The notes beneath the pieces were generated by a model that saw nothing but the letters and a program-made list of their open reading frames with translations, searched no databases and was not told the DNA's origin. A program made the translations under genes and the position numbers. Positions 39,492 through 48,030 of a stretch of DNA of 64,000 nt are shown here, piece after piece (position 1 is the first letter of the stretch; each line of letters starts with the position of its first letter). The stretch covers positions 115,290 through 179,289 of the forward strand of contig CAVXSF010000032.1 of assembly GCA_963764345.1 (NCBI GenBank). The letters run 5' to 3'. The stretch comes from DASQZK01 sp963764345. Lineage in GTDB: Bacteria; Bacteroidota; Bacteroidia; Bacteroidales; GCA-2748055.

Positions 39492-41000
39492 ATGATTAGA
39501 CATTCCGGAAAAATGATTTTGTGTTTATGTGTTATAATGGCTTCTTGTGCAAAAGAATCAGATCTGGCAGAGCCCGGTACGCCTGGATCAACACTGAAGG
39601 CAACACCGGATTCACTGGTTGAGCCCATATCCCTGAATGAAGAGAATCCGCATTATTTTAATTTCCGTGGTAAACCAACAATTTTGATCACATCGGGCGA
39701 ACATTATGGCTCGGTGATAAACCTGGACTTCGATTACACAGCTTACCTGGACGAGCTGCAGTCGAGGGGATTTAACCTGACAAGGACCTTTGCAGGGGCG
39801 TATGTCGAGTTTCCGGGCTGGTATAAATACGATGCAAATCAGCCTCTTTCTCCTGCCCCCGGAAGATTCATTTGTCCATGGCAAAGAAGCAATGAACCGG
39901 GCTATATCAACGGAGGTAACAAGTTTGATCTGACGAAGTGGGACGAGGCTTACTTCGCCCGTTTGAAAGACTTTATGTCAAAGGCGGCGGAGAGGGGCAT
40001 CATTGTAGAGCTTTCTTTTTTCACCTCCTATTATAATGCCACCTATGCCGGATCGAGCAACGATCCCGACCTGCTCTGGAAATACAGTCCCCTTTACAGG
40101 GACAACAACATCAATGGAATCGGCGATGTACCCCGGACAAAGGCTCTCACGATGGATGACGGTAATTTGCAGGAGGCAGAGGATGCCTATGTGCGAAAGA
40201 TCGTCACCGAACTGAAAGATTATGACAACCTCATTTTTGAAATCTGCAATGAACCATATATACAGGATCTTGGATCGTATGAATGGCAGTCTCACATTGC
40301 GGAAGTCATCCAACAAACCGAATCTGAATTCGGTTATACTCATCTGCTGACCCAGAATATCTCTAACGGGGCCAGTGTGGTGACTGATCCCGTCGCGGGA
40401 GTTTCCGTTTTCAACTTTCATTACAGCAATCCCAAAGCAATCCTTCTGAATTACGATATAAATAGTGTGATCGGGAACAATGAGACAGATGGCATGGAAT
40501 CAAACCTGTTTCTCAGGGTGGAAGCATGGGACTTTATCCTCGGCGGCGGCGGACTCTTCAATAACCTGGACATGTCTTTCTCCCCGGCCACTCCGGCAGG
40601 CGGTCCTCCTGACGGTGAAAGGGCTGTTTTACGGTCCTGGATAAGTATCCTGCAGAATTATATTAACGGCTTTGACTTTATAAAGATGAAGCCGGACACA
40701 ACCTTATTTAAAAGCGATTCCGTTCCGTCATTCTCCGCCGAAGCGCTGTCTGAACCGGGAGTAACCTACGCCATTTACCTTCACAAAACAGACCTTAACG
40801 ACACATCGGAGAATTCCGTTGAATTTGAAATCCCGTTACCACCGGGAAAATACACGGCATTATGGATGAATACGACTACAGGGGAAGTTAAAAGTATGAG
40901 CGTCTTCATGCAATCGCCGGGAAAAAAGAAATTCAAATCCCCGGTTTTCAAAACGGATATTGCATTAAGTATTCGACAAAAGCCGCTCTTTAAAATTTAA
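39492..41000 (+). CDS. Lipoprotein glycoside hydrolase with (beta/alpha)8 barrel (GH5-like clan)
   Basis: 502 residues. Lipoprotein signal MIRHSGKMILCLCVIMASC (Cys19), then a linker and a TIM-barrel domain beginning HYFNFRGKPTILITSGEHYG. FEICNEPYIQDLG carries the acid/base Glu typical of clan A glycosidases (NEP motif); a candidate nucleophile Glu lies later (RVEAWDF or nearby). A beta-sandwich C-terminus is suggested by VEFEIPLPPGKYTALWMN. Similar Bacteroidota proteins are annotated DUF4038 or cellulase-like; substrate is not determinable. Probably anchored at the cell surface or periplasm and part of the same glycan-degrading set as the sulfatase. Start at 39492 fits the signal peptide. Confidence 0.8.
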   Translation: MIRHSGKMILCLCVIMASCAKESDLAEPGTPGSTLKATPDSLVEPISLNEENPHYFNFRGKPTILITSGEHYGSVINLDFDYTAYLDELQSRGFNLTRTFAGAYVEFPGWYKYDANQPLSPAPGRFICPWQRSNEPGYINGGNKFDLTKWDEAYFARLKDFMSKAAERGIIVELSFFTSYYNATYAGSSNDPDLLWKYSPLYRDNNINGIGDVPRTKALTMDDGNLQEAEDAYVRKIVTELKDYDNLIFEICNEPYIQDLGSYEWQSHIAEVIQQTESEFGYTHLLTQNISNGASVVTDPVAGVSVFNFHYSNPKAILLNYDINSVIGNNETDGMESNLFLRVEAWDFILGGGGLFNNLDMSFSPATPAGGPPDGERAVLRSWISILQNYINGFDFIKMKPDTTLFKSDSVPSFSAEALSEPGVTYAIYLHKTDLNDTSENSVEFEIPLPPGKYTALWMNTTTGEVKSMSVFMQSPGKKKFKSPVFKTDIALSIRQKPLFKI

Positions 41001-41107
41001 ACCAGAGACAGCCTGATTACCCGGCGGCTTCAGGAAGTTTCTGTCACTTTGTCCACAGGATCTGCAGTAACCGGACCAGGTAATAACGTAGCCAGGAGTA
41101 TGGGAAT

Positions 41108-41140
41108 AAAAAAACCCACCATAAGTAATTTTGTGGCGGG
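41108..41140 (-). terminator. Rho-independent terminator ending the tRNA-like array
   Basis: Reading on the minus strand: CCCGCC, a loop, GGTGGG, then seven T. It lies just beyond unit 1 of the array. Confidence 0.75.
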
Positions 41141-41146
41141 TGAAAG

Positions 41147-41274
41147 TGGGAACTGATGGATTATTCGCCTGTTTCACCAGGCTCATGAGCTCTCCGCATA
41201 AGGCGGATCGGTTCGAACCGGCGACCCTCCCGACTGAAAGTCGGGATGCTCTAAACCAACTGAGCTAAGCCCGA
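41147..41274 (-). pseudogene. tRNA-like unit 1 (anticodon loop TTC) with 51-nt T-arm insertion
   Basis: D-arm GCTCAGTTGGTTTAGAGC and a six-pair anticodon stem with loop CTTTCAG (TTC). The T-loop TTCGAA is followed by the 51-nt insertion before TCCATCAGTTCCC. The outer acceptor pairs do not form. Last unit on the transcribed strand. Confidence 0.7.
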
Positions 41275-41319
41275 TTTATACTAAAATCATTTTACTCGAT
41301 TTTCTTCCGTGGACTCTTC

Positions 41320-41598
41320 CTACTTTAAGCTGGAAGACTCTGTTCCTCCATTACGGGCAATCAGCTCACGGATTAGTGTAGGGCTTTTCCAACTTTTAAG
41401 CTGCTTTTCTCTTTTTAGTGCACCTGTTTTGCAATCATACATCTCAGAATAAACTAATTTCCACGGCTTCCCTGTTGAGGTAAACCCCTTCATGGATCGA
41501 TTATGCTTTTTAAGCCGGTCCGCTAAATCGCCTGTATACCCGATATAATACTTGCTGAGCTTCTCTGAGTAGAGAATATATGTATAGTAGCTGGACAT
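41320..41598 (-). CDS. GIY-YIG nuclease family protein (UPF0213/YhbQ-like)
   Basis: 92 residues: YYTYILYSEKLSKYYIGYT is the GIY-YIG core, with the conserved Arg in ADRLKKHN and catalytic-type Glu in ALKREKQLKSW. Single-domain members of this kind are thought to be DNA structure-specific or homing-type nucleases. It sits inside the tRNA-like array between units 1 and 2 and in the same orientation, right behind the hairpin of unit 2. I recall that such genes are frequently found next to tRNA genes in Bacteroidota. The C-terminal tail (ARNGGTESSSLK) lies beyond the domain. Whether it acts on tRNA loci is unknown. Confidence 0.85.
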   Translation of the reverse strand: MSSYYTYILYSEKLSKYYIGYTGDLADRLKKHNRSMKGFTSTGKPWKLVYSEMYDCKTGALKREKQLKSWKSPTLIRELIARNGGTESSSLK

Positions 41599-41645
41599 CT
41601 TAATACAATTAACCCCATACGAGTTAATTTATGGGGTTAATGTTG

Positions 41646-41722
41646 TGGGAACTGATGGATTCGAACCAGCGACCCTACCGACTGCAAGTCGGTATGCTCT
41701 AAACCAACTGAGCTAAGCCCGT
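41646..41722 (-). tRNA. tRNA-like unit 2 (anticodon TGC), no insertion
   Basis: 77 nt with intact D-arm, anticodon stem ACCGA/TCGGT with loop CTTGCAG (TGC, Ala-type), T-loop TTCGAAT and 3' AGTTCCC. The T stem has one mismatch and the two outer acceptor pairs fail (5' ACGGGCT). Probably not charged as a normal tRNA. Confidence 0.5.
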
Positions 41723-41768
41723 CAAAACAAAATAACCCCATACGAGTTAATTTATGGGGTTAATGTTG

Positions 41769-41896
41769 TGGGAACTGATGGATTATTCGCCTGTTTCACC
41801 AGGCTCATGAGCTCTCCGCATAAGGCGGATCGGTTCGAACCAGCGACCCTACCGACTGCAAGTCGGTATGCTCTAAACCAACTGAGCTAAGCCCGT
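41769..41896 (-). pseudogene. tRNA-like unit 3 (TGC) with 51-nt T-arm insertion
   Basis: Same D-arm and TGC anticodon arm as unit 2; T-arm interrupted after TTCGAA. Its 3' strand reads CCATCAG (as in units 1 and 2) rather than CCAGCAG. Confidence 0.7.
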
Positions 41897-41941
41897 CAAA
41901 ACAAAATAACCCCATACGAGTTAATTTATGGGGTTAATGTT

Positions 41942-42070
41942 GTGGGAACTGCTGGATTATTCGCCTGTTTCACCAGGCTCATGAGCTCTCCGCATAAGGC
42001 GGATCGGTTCGAACCGGCGACCCTACCGACTGCAAGTCGGTATGCTCTAAACCAACTGAGCTAAGCCCGT
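41942..42070 (-). pseudogene. tRNA-like unit 4 (TGC) with 51-nt T-arm insertion
   Basis: Near-identical to units 5-7: TGC loop, T-arm insertion with hairpins TCCGC/GCGGA and GCCTG/CAGGC, 3' strand CCAGCAGTTCCC. Confidence 0.7.
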
Positions 42071-42116
42071 CAAAACAAAATAACCCCATACGAGTTAATT
42101 TATGGGGTTAATGTTG

Positions 42117-42244
42117 TGGGAACTGCTGGATTATTCGCCTGTTTCACCAGGCTCATGAGCTCTCCGCATAAGGCGGATCGGTTCGAACCGGCGACCCTAC
42201 CGACTGCAAGTCGGTATGCTCTAAACCAACTGAGCTAAGCCCGT
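42117..42244 (-). pseudogene. tRNA-like unit 5 (TGC) with 51-nt T-arm insertion
   Basis: Copy of unit 4, spaced 174-175 bases from its neighbours. Confidence 0.7.
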
Positions 42245-42290
42245 CAAAACAAAATAACCCCATACGAGTTAATTTATGGGGTTAATGTTG

Positions 42291-42418
42291 TGGGAACTGC
42301 TGGATTATTCGCCTGTTTCACCAGGCTCATGAGCTCTCCGCATAAGGCGGATCGGTTCGAACCGGCGACCCTACCGACTGCAAGTCGGTATGCTCTAAAC
42401 CAACTGAGCTAAGCCCGT
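42291..42418 (-). pseudogene. tRNA-like unit 6 (TGC) with 51-nt T-arm insertion
   Basis: Copy of unit 4, same insertion and spacer hairpin. Confidence 0.7.
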
Positions 42419-42464
42419 CAAAACAAAATAACCCCATACGAGTTAATTTATGGGGTTAATGTTG

Positions 42465-42592
42465 TGGGAACTGCTGGATTATTCGCCTGTTTCACCAGGC
42501 TCATGAGCTCTCCGCATAAGGCGGATCGGTTCGAACCGGCGACCCTACCGACTGCAAGTCGGTATGCTCTAAACCAACTGAGCTAAGCCCGT
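42465..42592 (-). pseudogene. tRNA-like unit 7 (TGC) with 51-nt T-arm insertion
   Basis: Copy of unit 4; the most upstream of the five adjacent inserted copies on the transcribed strand. Confidence 0.7.
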
Positions 42593-42638
42593 CAAAACAA
42601 AATAACCCCATACGAGTTAATTTATGGGGTTAATGTTG

Positions 42639-42714
42639 TGGGAACTGCTGGATTCGAACCGGCGACCCTACCGACTGCAAGTCGGATGCTCTAAACCAAC
42701 TGAGCTAAGCCCGT
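42639..42714 (-). tRNA. tRNA-like unit 8 (anticodon TGC), no insertion
   Basis: 76 nt. T stem GCCGG/CCAGC has one weak pair, T-loop TTCGAAT; anticodon stem one pair shorter than in units 2-7 because a base is missing. Acceptor degenerate as in the other copies. Probable origin of the inserted copies. Confidence 0.5.
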
Positions 42715-42760
42715 CAAAACAAAATAACCCCATACGAGTTAATTTATGGGGTTAATGTTG

Positions 42761-42835
42761 TGGGAACTGCTGGATTCGAACCAGCGACCCTCTGCTTGTA
42801 AGGCAGATGCTCTGAACCAACTGAGCTAAGCTCCC
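42761..42835 (-). tRNA. tRNA-Val (TAC)
   Basis: 75 nt cloverleaf: acceptor GGGAGCT/AGTTCCC with discriminator A, D-arm GCTCAGTTGGTTCAGAGC, anticodon stem TCTGC/GCAGA with loop CTTACAA (TAC), T-arm GCTGG/CCAGC with TTCGAAT. CCA is not encoded. All stems pair, so this is the functional member of the array. Confidence 0.93.
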
Positions 42836-42982
42836 AAAGCGGATGCAAATATAAGCCACATATTACCGATTTGCAAAACCTTTATGAAAATATTTCGGGG
42901 AAAAACATGCAAGAGAAAGGATTGTTTCTTCCATACAGGAGGACAGCCTTACCACAAAGCGACAAAGCGCCTGAAATCCTGA

Positions 42983-43243
42983 TCAGACTATCCTTTCGGG
43001 GCGGTCGCACTGCAGGACGAATCTGCCTGCACTGATCTCTTCAAGCATGATCCTGACACCCATTTCGTTCAGATCGAGATCTCTGATCAGTTCCACGAAG
43101 CACTTCCATTGTGCAGGTGAGAAATCATGTTTCATGAGAAAATCAGCATCTGGCTGGAAACCTTTGTTCCGGGAGGTTTCCCGGCATGCATCGATCAGTT
43201 CTGCCACAGTGGCGTTCATTTTAGTCTTATCCATATCTACCAT
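42983..43243 (-). CDS. Small hypothetical protein
   Basis: 86 residues, acidic, helical, with no signal or membrane segment: MVDMDKTKMNATVAELIDAC ... FSPAQWKCFVELIRDLDLNE. An in-frame ATG three codons later (MDKTKMN) is an alternative start. Composition and codon use resemble the surrounding genes rather than the repeat tracts, and the reading frame is free of low complexity. It lies alone between the tRNA-like array and the GH2 gene. I do not recognise the family. Confidence 0.55.
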   Translation of the reverse strand: MVDMDKTKMNATVAELIDACRETSRNKGFQPDADFLMKHDFSPAQWKCFVELIRDLDLNEMGVRIMLEEISAGRFVLQCDRPERIV

Positions 43244-43894
43244 GCTTTATGTAAGGCATAATCCATGTTAAAACAGCTTCCAATCTTCAAAAGACTTTTT
43301 ATTAGAGGCCATGGTTGCACCTACGAAATATTGTATGATATGTTACACGAAGGTAATTCTAAGTCACCGTCTTTCCCCCACTCCTGAAGGACTCCCGTAT
43401 AAGGTGACAAGCTCCGCATGTTCCTTCATGATACATACGGTATCGATAAATATAAACGTTGCGGGAAAAGACTTGTTTAAAAAAGGTGTGGATAATCCAC
43501 GAAGGGAGAAAAAGGAGGGAGGAATGGGGAGAGAGAAGGGAGAAAGAGGACTGGAGACGGGTCAGGTCCATTCATTTCGGCCAAAATATTTTCAATACAT
43601 TAACAGTGTTTATGTGAATGTTGAGCAAAATGTCAGGAAAGAGGGGAAAAAGTTGTGGGGTAAAAACTGACGACCTGCAGATGACTGTTTTAACCTGGAT
43701 ATCAGGCCTGCTATGAGAATACTCCGGGAAGAATCAGCGTTAAGTAAGGTCATGTCCCGGGATCAGAATCTTCATCTGCAAGAGTAAAGTGTTGATCATA
43801 TTTTATTATTTTTATGCTGTTGTTGAGTTTAGGTCTGCCTGCCACTTGCCAAATGATTTTTCATTCAAAAAACCGGAATAATAAAAACATGGTT
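43244..43894. other. Spacer before the GH2 gene
   Basis: No supported gene; a purine-rich stretch at about 43500-43560 creates an open frame without gene-like features. At 43791-43815 lies GTTGATCATATTTTATTATT, nearly identical to the promoter region of tRNA-Ser at 46834. Confidence 0.65.
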
Positions 43895-46698
43895 ATGAAA
43901 AAACTCTTAATTATTTTCCCTTCTCTTTTTATATTTATGTATTCATGTACCGTAAAGGAAAATGCTTCAGTTCATCCCACCAACCAAAAACAGATCCTGA
44001 AAGAATGGAAACTGAGATCGTCTTTACTGGTCAATGAAAAAGAAAGCACAATTTCTTCCACGGTTTATAGTGATTCGGTATGGATTAAGGCCGAAGTTCC
44101 CACTACGGTATTACGGGCTTTGGTAAAGGCCGGCATTTATCCCGACCCGCATTTCGATTTAAATGACCTTCAGATACCAGATGCTTCGGATACGCTCAAC
44201 AAGCGGCTGAACCTGGGCAAATACAGCTATATTAAGAACATCACCAATCCGTTTAAGTACCCTTACTGGTTCAGGACGACTTTTACCATTCCCAAAGAAA
44301 ACCGGGGCAAAAAAATATGGTTGAATTTCGACGGCATTAACTACCGGGCCGATGTTTGGCTGAACGGAAAACAGGTAGCCGATTCGGGCAAAATGGCCGG
44401 CATGTTCCAAAGGTTTAAATTCGATATCACCCCCTTTGCCAACCCTGAAGGAGAAAACGTGCTTGCCGTAAAGATATACCAAGTCGATCACGTCGGGACA
44501 GCCAACCCGGGAGTTCAGTTCGAAGTGTTCGGACCCAACAGGGGTCAGGGTCAGGACATCTTTAAGGATGTCACTTTGAAATTTTCCGCCGGTTGGGATT
44601 GTGCTCCTGTGGTCCGTGACAGGAACATGGGTATTTACCAGGATGTGTACCTTACCTATACCCACGATATAGACATCAACAATACCTATATCGTGACCGA
44701 CCTTCCCCTTCCTGATACCACACATGCCGCTGTCACTGTTTCCACGGAGCTTAGAAATACCGGCAGCACTTCCCTGAAAGGGATACTCAAAGGCAGGATT
44801 GATATGCTTGAAGGAAATCGATTTTCACACCTATAAGAAGAAAATGCCCGGTAACATGAAACCTGTCGTTTTCGAAAAAGAAGTGGAGATCCCTGCCGGA
44901 CAAACGGTAAATGTTTCCTTCTCCCCCGATGAATTTAACCAGTTGACTGTAAAGAACCCTCATCTTTGGTGGCCCAATGGTTACGGCATGCAATATCTGC
45001 ACAACCTGCACCTGGAATTTGATATTGACGGAAAAGCTTCCGATATTCAAAACACAACGTTTGGCATTAGAAAGATCACCTCCACAGTGAAAGAAATTGA
45101 CGGTAATTATGGCCGGGTGATCATGGTGAACGGCCAGCGCATATTTTGTCGCGGGGGATGGATACAACCCGATATGATGCTTGACATGAACCCTAAGCGG
45201 GCGTACGACGAAGCAAGGCTAATGGCAGAAGCGGGTATTAATATGATTGCCAGTGAAGACATGCCGTCACCACCGGATCATGTCATGGAAACCTATGATA
45301 AATACGGACTGATGGTGTGGGAAACGTTTTATCAGTGCTGGAGGACTTATCCCGGCACACCTTTGTTTGTCAACCCGTTGGATGCCAAATTAGCATTGAA
45401 GAACTCTTTTGATATTGTGAGACGTTACCGGAACAACCCCAGCCTGGTCATTTGGTGTGTTGCCAACGAAAGCCTTCCCCGGGAAGAGATATATGTACCC
45501 CTGCGCGAATACATCAGGAAAATGGACTCTACACGGGTCTTCATTGCCACTTCGAGCCACGGATGGGATGTTGATTCGCTGACGCCATATATGAAGCCTG
45601 ATCTTCCGACAGGAGTGACCGATGAAGGGCTACCCGATTATACCTGGTACCCCCACTCCTATTACTATAACATGGTTTTACAAGTGAAAGACCAGATGTT
45701 CAGGGATGAATTGGGAGTCCCGGCAATTCCGACTCTTGAAAGCCTGAAAAAATTCATTTTCGATGCAGGGGAAGGACCGAAAAACGACATCTGGCCCCTT
45801 GATAAAAAATGGGCATACCACGGCGCATGGGACGGTAACGGATGGGCCTTCCGGGCATACGACAAAGCCATCCGCAGCCGGTACGGACAACCTTCAACGG
45901 TTGCAGAATACGTCCGTGATGCACAGTACATAAATGCCGGAAGCTACAGGGCCATGTTTGAAGCGGCAAACTCCCGCATGTGGGATATTACCCAGGGTGT
46001 CATGATCTGGAAACTCAATGCCACCTGGCCGCAGGTACTCTGGCAGATCTACGACTGGTTCCTGAATCCGGATGCCGGCTATTACTATGTGAAAAAAGCC
46101 CTGGAGCCCGTTCATATCCAATTAAATGAAAATGATTTTACCGTGTCTGTCATTAACACACAGCATAAAATGCATAAAAATCTGACGGCCACCGTCAGGG
46201 TACTTAATGAGGATATGAAGACAGACTGGGAGAAAGAAGAAAAATTTGACATCGGATCAGACCGGTATAAAGAGCTCTTTAAACTGCCGGAGTTAAAGGA
46301 TCTGAGCCCTGTTTACTTTGTAAAATTAATATTGAAGGACGGGGACGGAAAAGTCCTCTCCGATAATTTCTACTGGTTTTCCTCGTCAAAGGATAACGCT
46401 GATTTCACCGACATTGCCAGATTACCGAAAGTCAATCCCGACATTCATCAGGAGCTGTCGTATGACCAGGGTGAAGGTATTATGAAAGTTACCGTGAAGA
46501 ATCCGACCGGCAGCCTGTCTTTCTTCAACCGGTTTGCAATAACAAAAGGCGAAGGAGGCGATGAAGTAAGTGCCTGTATTCTGGAGTGATAATTTCTTCA
46601 GTTTGTTGCCCGGGGAAGAAAAGGTGATCACCGCACGCTTCGCAAAGCAGGATCTGGATGGCAGCAAGCCTGTTTTGGTTCTGGATAAGGATATTTAG
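43895..46698 (+). CDS. Glycoside hydrolase family 2 lipoprotein (exo-beta-glucosaminidase/mannosidase-like), two frameshifts
   Basis: Starts at 43895 with a lipoprotein signal (MKKLLIIFPSLFIFMYSC). Domains in order: jelly-roll sugar-binding domain (WFRTTFTIPKENRGKKIWL, FDGINYRADVWLNGK), immunoglobulin-like domain, and TIM barrel (GRVIMVNGQRIFCRGGW, then VIWCVANESLPREE with the acid/base Glu). The nucleophile is probably the Glu of VAEYVRDAQ or of RAMFEAAN, as in exo-beta-D-glucosaminidases of the family. Frames change near 44815 and 46575; after the second, the end reads FWSDNFFSLLPGEEKVITAR and stops at 46698. About 934 residues restored. Hydrolyses terminal beta-linked sugars; glucosamine, mannose or galactose are all possible. 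Part of the glycan-degrading set. Confidence 0.85.
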
Positions 46699-46850
46699 GG
46701 GTATCTGCCGCACGGACCCGGAAATTTAAATATTCACCGGCATGCTTTCCCCCATTGACGATGTACATACAAGGCACAGGCAAAATTATTCCGGGTGATG
46801 TCCAGGGGAATTTTTATCGGCAAAACATAGAGCGTTGATCATAGTTTTAT

Positions 46851-46858
46851 TATTTTTG
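46851..46858 (+). promoter_or_regulatory. Candidate -7 box for tRNA-Ser
   Basis: TATTTTTG matches TAnnTTTG, 19 bases before the tRNA 5' end. Confidence 0.5.
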
Positions 46859-46877
46859 CGCTACCATTAGCGACCAT

Positions 46878-46965
46878 GGAGAAATGCCGGAGTGGTCGAA
46901 CGGGGCGGTCTCGAAAACCGTTGTACCGCTTGGCGGTACCGGGGGTTCGAATCCCTCTTTCTCCG
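46878..46965 (+). tRNA. tRNA-Ser (CGA)
   Basis: 88 nt with the long variable arm of Ser tRNAs (TACCGCTTGGCGGTA). Acceptor GGAGAAA/TTTCTCC, discriminator G, anticodon stem GCGGT/ACCGT with loop CTCGAAA (CGA). T-arm GGGGG with TTCGAAT. CCA is not encoded. Its 3' end is repeated downstream and at 53386, marking it as an integration target. Confidence 0.95.
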
Positions 46966-46975
46966 CAACCCTAAA

Positions 46976-47009
46976 AGCCCATTTTGTGAAAGCAAAATCG
47001 GGCTTTTTT
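46976..47009 (+). terminator. Rho-independent terminator after tRNA-Ser
   Basis: AGCCCATTTTG, six-base loop, CAAAATCGGGCT with one unpaired base, then six T. Confidence 0.85.
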
Positions 47010-47057
47010 CATTCCTTCAACCGTTGAAAATCCTATTTTCAAAAGGTTGAAGGAATG
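47010..47057. repeat. 48-bp inverted repeat
   Basis: CATTCCTTCAACC at the left is the exact complement of GGTTGAAGGAATG at the right; an inner TTGAAAAT/ATTTTCAA pair extends the stem. Confidence 0.8.
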
Positions 47058-47059
47058 AA

Positions 47060-47270
47060 AAAAGGCCGGAACCCGGAGCGATAGCGGAGGGTTGGGCTTT
47101 TAGGGTTGAACATCTCCCCTCCAGGGATCATGAGTGTAGCGAATAATCCCTATTTGTCAGCAACCCAAAAAGGCCGGAACCCGGAGCGATAGCGGAGGGT
47201 TGGGCTTTTGGGGTTGAACATCTCCCCTCCAGGGATCATGAGTGTAGCGAATAATCCCTCTTTCTCCGCC
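47060..47270 (+). repeat. Two direct copies of a unit ending in the tRNA-Ser 3' strand
   Basis: Copies at about 47060-47160 and 47161-47270 carry GGAACCCGGAGCGATAGCGG, GGGATCATGAGTGTAGCGAA, then TAATCCC; the second ends in the true tRNA 3' strand CCCTCTTTCTCCGC, the first in a diverged CCCTATTTGTCAGC. A third, diverged copy is at 53386-53501. Confidence 0.88.
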
Positions 47271-47514
47271 AGAATACTTAGCAGAAATTTGCAAATGCCT
47301 GAAATCAGTCTGATTCCCGGGCATTTTTTTTCACCATAGATTACACAGATTAACCTGCAATTACTGGTTTACCTAAAAATTTTTACAGGCTCAAAAATAA
47401 ATATCAGCCTTTTTACCTTTTCAACATTAAATTTTTCTTGTTGTACCTTGAATTTAGCGGTACATGAACGAAATATTACAAATAATGTGTGTATGTACGG
47501 CTTCAACCTGTTAC

Positions 47515-47775
47515 CGAACGCCAGGATTTCGCTCATTAATCGGCTTCAACCAATGCATAAACGGCTATTTCAGGCTCATGTACGGGTATTGCTACCTCTT
47601 GGAAGCACATCTACCCCTGCATAAAAGGGTACATTTATCTCATGTGCGGTATATTTCTCTCTTGGACCAACAACTACCCCTGCATATAAAGATACTTTTT
47701 TCTCATGTATGGGTATATATCACTCCCGGAAGCCATCAACTCATGCATACAATGGTAAAAAAATCTCTTGTGCGG
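47515..47775. repeat. Four degenerate about 62-bp tandem repeats
   Basis: Each unit holds a TGCATA-containing half (CCCCTGCATAAAAGGGTAC in the second) and a CTCATGTNCGGGTAT-type half. A related ATGCATGAACGGGTAC occurs once near 61494. Confidence 0.7.
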
Positions 47776-47811
47776 GTATCTTTTACTCAATATGTTCATT
47801 CAACGCCACAC

Positions 47812-48030
47812 CGATTACCGATTACCGACTACCGATTACCGACTATCGACTACCGACCACCGATTACCAGCCAAAAGTTATTTGAAATATGGTATTCAAT
47901 AAAGCTAATCGAAGCACCACCGTCTGTCGATTACCACTTACCACTTACCACTTACCGATTACCGACAACCGATTACCGATTACCGATTACCGATTACCGA
48001 TTACCGTTCACCGACTACCGACTACCGACC
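47812..48030. repeat. TTACCGA/CTACCGA simple-repeat tracts
   Basis: Many imperfect copies of CCGATTAC or CCGACTAC in two blocks (47812-47875 and 47930-48030). The same word recurs inverted at 57250-57335 and around 61560-61725. Confidence 0.85.

Larger units (their letters stand above)
41147..42835 (-). repeat. Tandem array of nine tRNA/tRNA-like units with an internal GIY-YIG gene
   Basis: Nine units in the same orientation: a canonical tRNA-Val(TAC) at the promoter-proximal end and eight degenerate copies. Unit spacing is 122-123 bases without, and 173-175 with, a 51-nt insertion in the T-arm. Each spacer carries the same hairpin (TAACCCCATA ... TATGGGGTTA on the plus strand) followed on the transcribed strand by a T-rich run, so each unit resembles a tRNA plus terminator cassette. 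Units 3-7 are nearly identical, indicating recent tandem duplication. The D-arm and anticodon arm are kept in every copy; the acceptor stem is degraded in all copies except tRNA-Val. Confidence 0.92.

Noticed and set aside
40965..41186. A 73-codon minus-strand frame starting MSLVKQANNPSVPT
   Set aside because: Its start is the 3' part of tRNA-like unit 1 and it runs through the terminator, so it is not a gene; the peptide is nonetheless useful as a trace of a coding origin of the insert.
41147..42835. CRISPR array
   Set aside because: The repeating units are tRNA-sized with near-identical spacers carrying terminator hairpins; there are no unique spacers and no cas genes.
43311..43670. A 119-codon plus-strand open frame before the GH2 gene
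   Set aside because: Purine-rich low complexity, no signal or domain.
44159..44725. A 188-codon minus-strand frame
   Set aside because: Antisense to the conserved jelly-roll domain of the GH2 gene.
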